NCBI RefSeq assembly: GCF_036231945.1
Contig: NZ_CP109599.1
Coordinates: 6,041,501-6,105,500 of the forward strand
From: Streptomyces sp. NBC_01429
Lineage (GTDB): Bacteria; Actinomycetota; Actinomycetes; Streptomycetales; Streptomycetaceae
Length of the DNA stretch: 64,000 nucleotides
Reading direction: 5' to 3'
The position numbers and the translations under genes are program-made. How positions within the stretch are numbered: the stretch's first letter is position 1; each line of letters starts with the position of its first letter. Below are positions 8,528 to 15,588 of this stretch, piece by piece. Below the pieces are notes generated by a model. That model saw nothing but the letters and a program-made list of their open reading frames with translations. It did not search any database and was not told the origin of the DNA.

Positions 8528-9859
8528 GTGATCTCACGAATCGATCTGCGCGGCGAACCCCTTCCCGAGGGCGGAGCCCTGCGTGACCTGCTGCCCCGAG
8601 CCGAATTCGACGTGGAAGCCGCCCTGGAGAAGGTGCGGCCGCTCTGCGAGGACGTACGGCACAGGGGCACGGCGGCGCTGATCGAGGCCGCGGCCGAGTT
8701 CGACGGTGTGGAGCTGGCGCGGGTGCGTGTCCCGGGCGCCGCGCTCACCGCCGCCCTGGAGGCGCTGGACCCCGCCGTACGGGCCGCGCTGGAGGAGTCG
8801 ATCCGCCGCGCCAGGCTGGTGCACCGCGCCCAGCGCCGCTCCACGCACACCACCCAGGTGGTGCCGGGCGGCTCGGTCACCGAGAAGTGGGTGCCGGTCG
8901 AGCGGGTCGGGCTGTACGCGCCCGGCGGGCGGTCCGTCTACCCCTCTTCCGTGATCATGAACGTGGTACCGGCGCAGGAGGCGGGCGTCGAGTCGATCGC
9001 GCTGGCCTCGCCCGCGCAGAAGGACTTCGACGGCCTGCCGCACCCCACCATCCTGGCCGCGTGCGCGCTGCTCGGCATCGACGAGGTGTACGCGGCGGGC
9101 GGCGCCTCGGCCGTCGCGATGTTCGCGTACGGGACGACGGGCCCCGACGGCTGCGCGCCCGTGAACATGGTCACAGGCCCCGGCAACATCTGGGTCGCCG
9201 CCGCCAAGCGGTACTTCACCGGCCGGATCGGCATCGACGCCGAGGCCGGCCCCACCGAGATCGCGATCCTCGCGGACGACACCGCCGACCCGGTGCACGT
9301 CGCGGCGGACCTGATCAGCCAGGCCGAGCACGACCCGCTCGCCGCCGCCGTCCTCGTCACCGACTCGGTGCGGCTGGCCGACGCGGTCGACAAGGAGCTG
9401 GAGCCGCAGACCGCGGCGACCAAGCACATCGAGGACCGGGTGGTCCCGGCGCTCTCCGGCCGGCAGTCGGCCATCGTGCTGGTCGACTCCGTCGAGGACG
9501 GCCTGCGGATCGTCAACGCGTACGGCGCCGAACACCTGGAGATCCAGACCGCGGACGCCACCGCCGTCGCCGGCCGTGTGCGCAACGCGGGCGCCGTCTT
9601 CGTCGGCCCGTACGCCCCCGTCTCCCTCGGCGACTACTGCGCCGGCTCCAACCACGTCCTGCCCACCGGCGGTTGTGCCTGCCACTCCTCGGGGCTCTCG
9701 GTCCAGTCGTTCCTGCGCGGCATCCACATCGTGGACTACACCGAGGACGCGCTCGCGGAGGTCGCCCACCACGTGGTGACGCTCGCGGAGGCCGAGGACC
9801 TGCCCGCGCACGGCGCGGCGATCAAGGCGAGGTTCCAGTGGAAGGTGCCCGGAAAGTGA
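8528..9859 (+). CDS. hisD: Histidinol dehydrogenase
   Basis: 443 aa, normal for the family. Catalyses the last two steps of histidine synthesis, L-histidinol to L-histidine, with 2 NAD+ and Zn2+. The signature block NMVTGPGNIWVAAAKRYFTG, then GPTEIAILADD, the SQAEHDP segment and GDYCAGSNHVLPTGG are present. The start is GTG at 8528 (ISRIDLRGEPLP); there is no Shine-Dalgarno and a possible -10 is about 8 nt before, so the message may be leaderless. First gene of the his operon; its TGA overlaps the hisC start by 4 nt. Confidence 0.97.
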   Translation: MISRIDLRGEPLPEGGALRDLLPRAEFDVEAALEKVRPLCEDVRHRGTAALIEAAAEFDGVELARVRVPGAALTAALEALDPAVRAALEESIRRARLVHRAQRRSTHTTQVVPGGSVTEKWVPVERVGLYAPGGRSVYPSSVIMNVVPAQEAGVESIALASPAQKDFDGLPHPTILAACALLGIDEVYAAGGASAVAMFAYGTTGPDGCAPVNMVTGPGNIWVAAAKRYFTGRIGIDAEAGPTEIAILADDTADPVHVAADLISQAEHDPLAAAVLVTDSVRLADAVDKELEPQTAATKHIEDRVVPALSGRQSAIVLVDSVEDGLRIVNAYGAEHLEIQTADATAVAGRVRNAGAVFVGPYAPVSLGDYCAGSNHVLPTGGCACHSSGLSVQSFLRGIHIVDYTEDALAEVAHHVVTLAEAEDLPAHGAAIKARFQWKVPGK

Positions 9860-10965
9860 CGTTCGGTATCGACGACCTGCCCGTACGGGACGAGCTGCGC
9901 GGCAAGTCCCCCTACGGCGCCCCCCAGCTGGACGTCCCCGTACAGCTCAACACCAACGAGAACCCCTACCCGCTGCCCGAGCCGCTGGTCGAGCGGATCG
10001 CCGAGCGGGTCCGCGAGGCCGCGCGGACCCTCAACCGCTACCCGGACCGGGACGCGGTGGAGCTGCGCACCGAACTGGCCCGCTATCTCAGCCGTACCGG
10101 GAACCACCCGCTGACGGTGGCCGAAGTCTGGGCCGCCAACGGCTCCAACGAGGTCATCCAGCAGCTCCTCCAGACCTTCGGCGGCCCCGGCCGTACGGCG
10201 ATCGGCTTCGAGCCCTCCTACTCGATGCACGGCCTCATCGCGCGCGGCACGGGCACCGGCTGGATCTCGGGGCCGCGCAACGCGGACTTCACCATCGACG
10301 TGGCGGCCGCGCGCGAGGCGATCGCCGCGCACCGGCCCGAGGTCGTCTTCATCACCTCGCCCAACAACCCCACCGGCACCGCCGTCGGCGCCGACGCCGT
10401 CCTCGCGCTGTACGAGGCCGCCCAGGCGGCCCGGCCGTCGCTGGTCGTCGTGGACGAGGCGTACGTCGAGTTCAGTCACCGCCCCTCCCTGCTGCCGCTC
10501 ATCGAGGGCCGGCCCCACCTGGTCGTCTCCCGCACGATGTCCAAGGCGTTCGGGGCCGCCGGGCTGCGGCTCGGCTATCTGGCCGCGCACCCCGCCGTGG
10601 TGGACGCCGTCCAGCTGGTGCGGCTGCCGTACCACCTGTCCGCCGTCACCCAGGCCACCGCGCTCGCCGCGCTGGAGTACACCGATACGCTGCTCGGGTA
10701 CGTCGAGACGCTCAAGGCCGAGCGGGACCGGCTGGTCACCGAATTGCGCGCCCTCGGTTACGAGGTCACCGACTCGGACGCGAACTTCGTCCAGTTCGGC
10801 CTCTTCGAGGACTCCCACGCGGTGTGGCGGCGGATCCTCGACCGGGGTGTCCTCGTCCGCGACAACGGCGTACCGGGCTGGCTGCGGGTCACCGCGGGAA
10901 CCCCGTCCGAGAACGACGCGTTCCTCGACGCGGTACGTGATCTCAAGAAGGAGCAGAGCGCATGA
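9856..10965 (+). CDS. hisC: Histidinol-phosphate aminotransferase
   Basis: 369 aa, PLP fold-type I. Converts imidazole-acetol phosphate and glutamate to histidinol phosphate. Visible motifs: LNTNENPYPLPEPL near the N-terminus, SPNNPTGT, VVDEAYVEF with the PLP-ring Asp, and VSRTMSKAFGAAGLRLGY with the Schiff-base Lys. GTG start is inside GTGA overlapping the hisD stop; the gene ends in an ATGA overlap with hisB. Translational coupling is expected throughout. Confidence 0.97.
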   Translation: MTFGIDDLPVRDELRGKSPYGAPQLDVPVQLNTNENPYPLPEPLVERIAERVREAARTLNRYPDRDAVELRTELARYLSRTGNHPLTVAEVWAANGSNEVIQQLLQTFGGPGRTAIGFEPSYSMHGLIARGTGTGWISGPRNADFTIDVAAAREAIAAHRPEVVFITSPNNPTGTAVGADAVLALYEAAQAARPSLVVVDEAYVEFSHRPSLLPLIEGRPHLVVSRTMSKAFGAAGLRLGYLAAHPAVVDAVQLVRLPYHLSAVTQATALAALEYTDTLLGYVETLKAERDRLVTELRALGYEVTDSDANFVQFGLFEDSHAVWRRILDRGVLVRDNGVPGWLRVTAGTPSENDAFLDAVRDLKKEQSA

Positions 10966-11555
10966 GCCGCATCGGCCGCGTGGAACGCACAACCAAGGAG
11001 ACATCCGTCGTCGTCGAGATCGACCTCGACGGCAGCGGAAAGGTCGACGTGTCGACCGGGGTCGGCTTCTACGACCACATGCTCGACCAGCTCGGCCGGC
11101 ACGGCCTGTTCGACCTCACGGTGAAGACCGAGGGCGATCTGCACATCGACTCGCACCACACCATCGAGGACACGGCCCTCGCCATCGGCGCCGCCTTCAA
11201 GCAGGCGCTCGGCGACAAGGTGGGCATCTACCGCTTCGGCAACTGCACGGTGCCGCTGGACGAGTCGCTGGCCCAGGTGACGGTGGACCTGTCGGGGCGC
11301 CCGTACCTCGTCCACACCGAGCCCGAGAACATGGCGCCGATGATCGGCGAGTACGACACGACGATGACCCGGCACATCCTGGAGTCCTTCGTCGCCCAGG
11401 CCCAGATCGCGCTGCACGTCCACGTCCCGTACGGGCGCAACGCGCACCACATCGTGGAGTGCCAGTTCAAGGCCCTCGCCCGCGCGCTGCGGTACGCCTC
11501 CGAGCGCGACCCGCGCGCCGCCGGCATCCTTCCTTCCACGAAGGGTGCCCTGTGA
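10962..11555 (+). CDS. hisB: Imidazoleglycerol-phosphate dehydratase
   Basis: 197 aa, the monofunctional form (no histidinol-phosphatase fusion as in E. coli). Removes water from IGP to give imidazole-acetol phosphate. The Mn2+-binding motifs are intact: GFYDHMLDQLGRHG, DSHHTIEDTALAIG, and GRNAHHIVECQFKALARAL. Both ends overlap neighbours by 4 nt. The histidinol phosphatase the pathway needs is not in this window. Confidence 0.97.
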   Translation: MSRIGRVERTTKETSVVVEIDLDGSGKVDVSTGVGFYDHMLDQLGRHGLFDLTVKTEGDLHIDSHHTIEDTALAIGAAFKQALGDKVGIYRFGNCTVPLDESLAQVTVDLSGRPYLVHTEPENMAPMIGEYDTTMTRHILESFVAQAQIALHVHVPYGRNAHHIVECQFKALARALRYASERDPRAAGILPSTKGAL

Positions 11556-11719
11556 CCGGGCTGTCGACGATCCTGATCTTCGTCGGGCTGTTCCTGGCGG
11601 GCGGGGCGTACTCCTTCCACAAGCAGAAGCTGCCCAAAGGCGTGATCGTGCTGCTGGGCCTGTGCTCGGCGCTCTGTCTCGTCGCCGGTGCGCTCCGTAT
11701 TCAGGGGATCTGGGAATGA
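11552..11719 (+). CDS. Small conserved membrane protein inside his operon
   Basis: 55 aa: two hydrophobic segments, residues ~5-20 (ILIFVGLFLAGGAYSF) and ~29-46 (VIVLLGLCSALCLVAGAL), separated by a short basic loop HKQKLPKG, probably a two-pass hairpin with the loop cytoplasmic or external. GTG overlaps the hisB stop (GTGA) and its TGA overlaps the hisH ATG, so it is expressed with the pathway. No function is known to me; similar tiny ORFs sit here in other Streptomyces his operons, from memory. Confidence 0.75.
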   Translation: MTGLSTILIFVGLFLAGGAYSFHKQKLPKGVIVLLGLCSALCLVAGALRIQGIWE

Positions 11720-12363
11720 GCGCGGTGACGCGGAAGAACGTCGTGGTCTTCGACTACGGATTCGGCAATGTCCGCTCCGCCGAGCGCGCCCTCGCCAGGG
11801 CCGGCGCCGAGGTCGAGATCACCCGCGACTTCGACCGGGCGATGAACGCCGACGGGCTCCTCGTCCCCGGTGTCGGCGCCTTCTCCGCCTGCATGACGGG
11901 GCTGAAGGAGGCCCGCGGTGAGTGGATCATCGGCCGCAGGCTGGCCGGCGGCCGTCCCGTGATGGGGATCTGCGTCGGGATGCAGATCCTCTTCGAGCGC
12001 GGCATCGAGCACGGCGTGGAGAGCGAGGGCCTGGACGAGTGGCCCGGTACGGTCGAGCCGCTCAAGGCCCCGGTCGTCCCCCACATGGGGTGGAACACGG
12101 TCGAGGCGCCCGCGGACAGCGACCTGTTCGCCGGACTCGACGCCGACGCCCGCTTCTACTTCGTGCACTCGTACGCCGTGCGGGAATGGGGCCTTGAGGT
12201 CACCAACCCCAAGATCCGCGCCCCCCGGGTCACCTGGGCCACGCACGGCGAGCCGTTCGTCGCCGCCGTGGAGAACGGCGCCCTGTGGGCCACCCAGTTC
12301 CACCCCGAGAAGTCCGGCGACGCCGGCGCCCAGCTGCTGACCAACTGGATCGGAACCCTCTGA
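11716..12363 (+). CDS. hisH: Imidazole glycerol phosphate synthase, glutaminase subunit
   Basis: 215 aa class I glutamine amidotransferase. It hydrolyses glutamine and channels ammonia to HisF. The nucleophile Cys86 lies in PVMGICVGMQ and the His-Glu pair in WATQFHPEKSG. Its partner hisF is two genes downstream. ATG start overlaps the preceding stop. Confidence 0.96.
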   Translation: MSAVTRKNVVVFDYGFGNVRSAERALARAGAEVEITRDFDRAMNADGLLVPGVGAFSACMTGLKEARGEWIIGRRLAGGRPVMGICVGMQILFERGIEHGVESEGLDEWPGTVEPLKAPVVPHMGWNTVEAPADSDLFAGLDADARFYFVHSYAVREWGLEVTNPKIRAPRVTWATHGEPFVAAVENGALWATQFHPEKSGDAGAQLLTNWIGTL

Positions 12364-13113
12364 ATGCCTTCTGTGCCGAAGCTCGATGTGCCGGCCCTCG
12401 AACTGCTCCCCGCCGTCGACGTCCGGGACGGCCAGGCCGTACGGCTCGTCCACGGCGAGTCCGGCTCGGAGACCTCGTACGGCTCCCCTCTCGAAGCCGC
12501 CCTCGCCTGGCAGCGCTCCGGCGCCGAGTGGCTGCATCTGGTCGACCTCGACGCGGCGTTCGGCACCGGTGACAACCGCGCGCTGATCGCCGAGGTCGCC
12601 GCCGCCATGGACATCAAGGTCGAGCTGTCCGGCGGCATCCGCGACGACGACACGCTCGCCGCCGCCCTCGCCACCGGCTGCACCCGGGTCAACCTCGGTA
12701 CGGCCGCGCTGGAGACCCCCGAGTGGGTCGCGAAGATCATCGCGCAGCACGGCGACAAGATCGCCGTCGGCCTCGACGTACGCGGTACGACGCTGCGCGG
12801 CCGCGGCTGGACCCGCGACGGCGGCGACCTCTACGAGACCCTGGCCCGGCTCGACGCCGAGGGCTGCGCGCGCTACGTCGTCACCGACATCGCCAAGGAC
12901 GGCACCCTCCAGGGCCCCAACCTGGAGCTGCTGAAGAACGTCTGCGCCGCCACCGACAAGCCCGTGGTCGCCTCCGGCGGGGTCTCCTCGCTGGACGACC
13001 TGCGGGCGATCGCCGGCCTGGTGCCCGAGGGCGTCGAGGGCGCGATCGTCGGCAAGGCGCTGTACGCGAAGGCGTTCACGCTGGAAGAGGCGCTGGCGGC
13101 GGTGTCCGGATGA
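12364..13113 (+). CDS. priA: Bifunctional phosphoribosyl isomerase (HisA/TrpF)
   Basis: 249 aa (beta-alpha)8 barrel. In actinobacteria this enzyme isomerises both ProFAR in histidine synthesis and phosphoribosyl anthranilate in tryptophan synthesis. Key acids are Asp19 in LLPAVDV and Asp175 in YVVTDIAKDG, with phosphate-binding loops VELSGGIRDDD and VVASGGVSSLDD. The dual role is inferred from the absence of any trpF among the trp genes here and from the actinobacterial family. ATG begins directly after the hisH stop. Confidence 0.95.
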   Translation: MPSVPKLDVPALELLPAVDVRDGQAVRLVHGESGSETSYGSPLEAALAWQRSGAEWLHLVDLDAAFGTGDNRALIAEVAAAMDIKVELSGGIRDDDTLAAALATGCTRVNLGTAALETPEWVAKIIAQHGDKIAVGLDVRGTTLRGRGWTRDGGDLYETLARLDAEGCARYVVTDIAKDGTLQGPNLELLKNVCAATDKPVVASGGVSSLDDLRAIAGLVPEGVEGAIVGKALYAKAFTLEEALAAVSG

Positions 13114-13526
13114 GTGAGGACTCCGTGCGGCGGGTACGGAAGATCTCCTCCGGCGGCCCCTGGGAGGAGTCCTTCGGCTACTCCCGCGCGGTGGAACTCC
13201 CGAACGGTCTGGTCCTGGTGTCCGGCTGTACGTCGGTGGTCGACGGCCGCATCGCCGAGGGCGGTCCCTACGAGCAGGCCGTCACCGCGTTCGGCGTCGC
13301 CCTGAAGGCGCTGGGGGAGCTGGGGCTCGGAGCCGGGGACGTGGTGCGCACCCGCATGTACCTGACCCATGTCCGGGACGCCGACGAGGTCGGCCGCGCC
13401 CACAAGGAACTGTTCGACACGGCCCGCCCGGCCGCCTCGATGGTCGTCGTCGCCGGACTCATCGACCCGAGCCTGGTCGTCGAGGTCGAGGTCGAGGCGT
13501 ACCGGGGCCCCGGAGGTGGCGCATGA
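13110..13526 (+). CDS. RidA/YjgF-family protein
   Basis: 138 aa. RidA proteins deaminate reactive enamine/imine intermediates released by PLP enzymes. The fold signature is visible: G-Y-S-R-A-V, VLVSGCTSVVDGRI, GDVVRTRMYLTHVRD, and the Arg of TARPAASMVVVAGL that usually binds the substrate carboxylate. It overlaps priA and hisF by 4 nt each, so it is made with the histidine enzymes; a protective role for pathway intermediates is inference. Confidence 0.88.
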   Translation: MSEDSVRRVRKISSGGPWEESFGYSRAVELPNGLVLVSGCTSVVDGRIAEGGPYEQAVTAFGVALKALGELGLGAGDVVRTRMYLTHVRDADEVGRAHKELFDTARPAASMVVVAGLIDPSLVVEVEVEAYRGPGGGA

Positions 13527-14278
13527 CGCTGGCCGTACGGGTCATTCCCTGCCTGGACGTGGACCGGGGCCGCGTGGTCAAGGGCGTCAACTTCCAGAAC
13601 CTGCGCGACGCGGGCGACCCCGTCGAGATGGCCAGGCTGTACGACGCCGAGGGCGCCGACGAGCTGACGTTCCTCGACATCACCGCCTCGTCCGGCGACC
13701 GCGAGACCACCTACGACGTGGTGCGCCGCACCGCCGAGCAGGTCTTCATCCCGCTCACGGTCGGCGGTGGCGTCCGTACCGCCGACGACGTCGACAAACT
13801 GCTGCGGGCCGGTGCGGACAAGGTGGGTGTCAACACCGCCGCGATCGCCAGGCCCGACCTCATCCGGGAGATCTCGGAGCGGTTCGGCAGCCAGGTGCTG
13901 GTGCTGTCGGTGGACGCCCGGCGGACCCCGGACGGGTCCTTCGAGGTCACCACGCACGGCGGGCGCCGGGGCACCGGCATCGACGCGGTCGAGTGGGCGC
14001 ACCGGGCCGCCGAGCTGGGGGCGGGGGAGATCCTGCTCAACTCGATGGACGCGGACGGCACGAAGGACGGCTACGACACCGTCATGATCGGAAACGTCCG
14101 CAAGCACGTCACCGTGCCCGTCATCGCGTCCGGCGGCGCGGGCCGTCTTGAGCACTTCGCCCCGGCCGTCGAGGCCGGTGCCGACGCCGTACTCGCCGCG
14201 TCCGTCTTCCACTTCGGCGATCTGCGGATCTCCGAGGTCAAGGACGCCCTGCGGCTGGCGGGGCATCCGGTGCGCTGA
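13523..14278 (+). CDS. hisF: Imidazole glycerol phosphate synthase, cyclase subunit
   Basis: 251 aa half-barrel-duplicated TIM barrel. Uses HisH-derived ammonia to close the imidazole ring, giving IGP and AICAR. Catalytic Asp12 (IPCLDVDRGRVVKG) and the Asp in VLSVDARR are present, as are phosphate loops VGGGVRTADD and IASGGAG. Last gene of the operon, followed by a strong hairpin. Confidence 0.97.
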   Translation: MTLAVRVIPCLDVDRGRVVKGVNFQNLRDAGDPVEMARLYDAEGADELTFLDITASSGDRETTYDVVRRTAEQVFIPLTVGGGVRTADDVDKLLRAGADKVGVNTAAIARPDLIREISERFGSQVLVLSVDARRTPDGSFEVTTHGGRRGTGIDAVEWAHRAAELGAGEILLNSMDADGTKDGYDTVMIGNVRKHVTVPVIASGGAGRLEHFAPAVEAGADAVLAASVFHFGDLRISEVKDALRLAGHPVR

Positions 14279-14302
14279 ACACCGGTCAGGGAGAACGGTG
14301 TT

Positions 14303-14335
14303 GGGGGCACCGGCCGCCGAGCGGCCGGTGCCCCC
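14303..14335 (+). terminator. his operon terminator
   Basis: 15-bp perfect stem GGGGGCACCGGCCGC with a CGA loop, 24 nt after the hisF stop. No U-tract follows, as is normal for Streptomyces terminators. The remainder up to 14542 is the likely promoter region of the secreted hydrolase. Confidence 0.85.
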
Positions 14336-14542
14336 GACGGTTTCCCGGGCGGTGTTCCCGGGGCGGTTCGCGGGCGATTCCCGGGTGGTTCTCGACCGGT
14401 TCATCAAGACCGGTGAATTTGCCGATGCTTCCGTGTCGTGTGCGCCGCGACAGTGGCGACCGCCAGTCAAATGGCGGTCCCACTCCGGTGCACCCGTACG
14501 GCCTCCGGCGTGGCTCCGTCACGACCGAGAGGACCCCCCACC

Positions 14543-15457
14543 GTGCGTCAGCACTCCTCACCGCCCGCCTCCCCCCGTACCGCCAAGGGGCTATGGGCGG
14601 CGGCACTCACGACCCTGGGCCTGTTCGCCGCGCTGATCCCCGGCGCCTCCGGGGCCCAGGCGCTGGTCGCCGACAATCCGTACGAGCGCGGTCCCGCGCC
14701 CACGGTGGCCGGTATCGAGGCCGCGCGCGGCAGCTACGCCGTCTCGCAGACCACGGTCTCCTCGGCGAGCGCCACCGGGTTCGGCGGCGGCACGATCTAC
14801 TACCCGACCTCCACCGCCGACGGCACCTTCGGGGCCGTGGCCGTCTCGCCCGGCTTCACCGCCACCCAGTCCAGCGTCGGCTGGCTCGGCCCCCGGCTCG
14901 CCTCCCAGGGCTTCGTCGTCTTCACCATCGACACCAACACCACCCTGGACGCCCCCGACAGCCGTGGCCGCCAACTCCTCGCCGCACTCGACTATCTGAC
15001 GCAGAGTTCGTCCGTGCGCACCCGGATCGACAGCGCGCGGCTGGGCGTCATGGGGCACTCCATGGGCGGCGGCGGCAGCCTGGAGGCCGCCAAGAGCCGC
15101 ACCTCGCTGAAGGCGGCAGTCCCGCTGACCGCCTGGGACCTGAACAAGAACTGGGCGCAGCTGCGGACGCCCACCCTGCTGGTCGGGGCCGACGGTGACA
15201 CCGTCGCCCCGGTCGCCTCGCACTCCGAGCCGTTCTACGAGTCGCTGCCCGGCTCGCTCGACAAGGCGTACCTGGAGCTGAAGGGCGCGAGCCACTCGGC
15301 CCCTACCACGGCGAACACCACGATCGCGAAGTACAGCCTGTCCTGGCTGAAGCGCTTCATCGACAGCGACACCCGCTACGAGCAGTTCCTCTGCCCGCTG
15401 CCGCAGGCCGGCGCCACCATCGCTGAGTACCGGGGCAACTGCCCGCACACGTCCTGA
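14543..15457 (+). CDS. Secreted cutinase-like polyester hydrolase (PETase family type I-like)
   Basis: 304 aa alpha/beta hydrolase. Signal peptide about 1-40 (hydrophobic AAALTTLGLFAALIPG, cleavage near GAQA). Catalytic Ser173 in GHSMGGGG, Asp219 in GADGDTVAP, His251 in GASHSAP; Cys284-Cys300 likely form the C-terminal disulfide. The sequence tracks Thermobifida cutinases closely (AWDLNKNW, NDTRY-like SDTRYEQFLCP). Ser252 after the catalytic His corresponds to Ser238 of Ideonella PETase, where most cutinases have Phe; Phe105 replaces the usual oxyanion-loop Tyr. GTG start has GAGAGGA about 8 nt upstream. Activity on cutin or aliphatic polyesters is likely; on PET it is inference. Confidence 0.9.
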   Translation: MRQHSSPPASPRTAKGLWAAALTTLGLFAALIPGASGAQALVADNPYERGPAPTVAGIEAARGSYAVSQTTVSSASATGFGGGTIYYPTSTADGTFGAVAVSPGFTATQSSVGWLGPRLASQGFVVFTIDTNTTLDAPDSRGRQLLAALDYLTQSSSVRTRIDSARLGVMGHSMGGGGSLEAAKSRTSLKAAVPLTAWDLNKNWAQLRTPTLLVGADGDTVAPVASHSEPFYESLPGSLDKAYLELKGASHSAPTTANTTIAKYSLSWLKRFIDSDTRYEQFLCPLPQAGATIAEYRGNCPHTS

Positions 15458-15475
15458 CCCGGCGCCTCCCGGCGC

Positions 15476-15515
15476 GGCCCCTCCCGATCCGGGAGGCACC
15501 GGATCGGGAGGGGCC
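15476..15515 (+). terminator. Terminator after the hydrolase gene
   Basis: 17-bp perfect stem GGCCCCTCCCGATCCGG with loop GAGGCA, 18 nt after the stop codon. Confidence 0.85.
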
Positions 15516-15588
15516 GTCCGGGGCGGGTGCGAACCCGCCCCGGACCGATGTCTTCCGAGGTTGTTTACGCGGCAGTAACCTGACGGCC

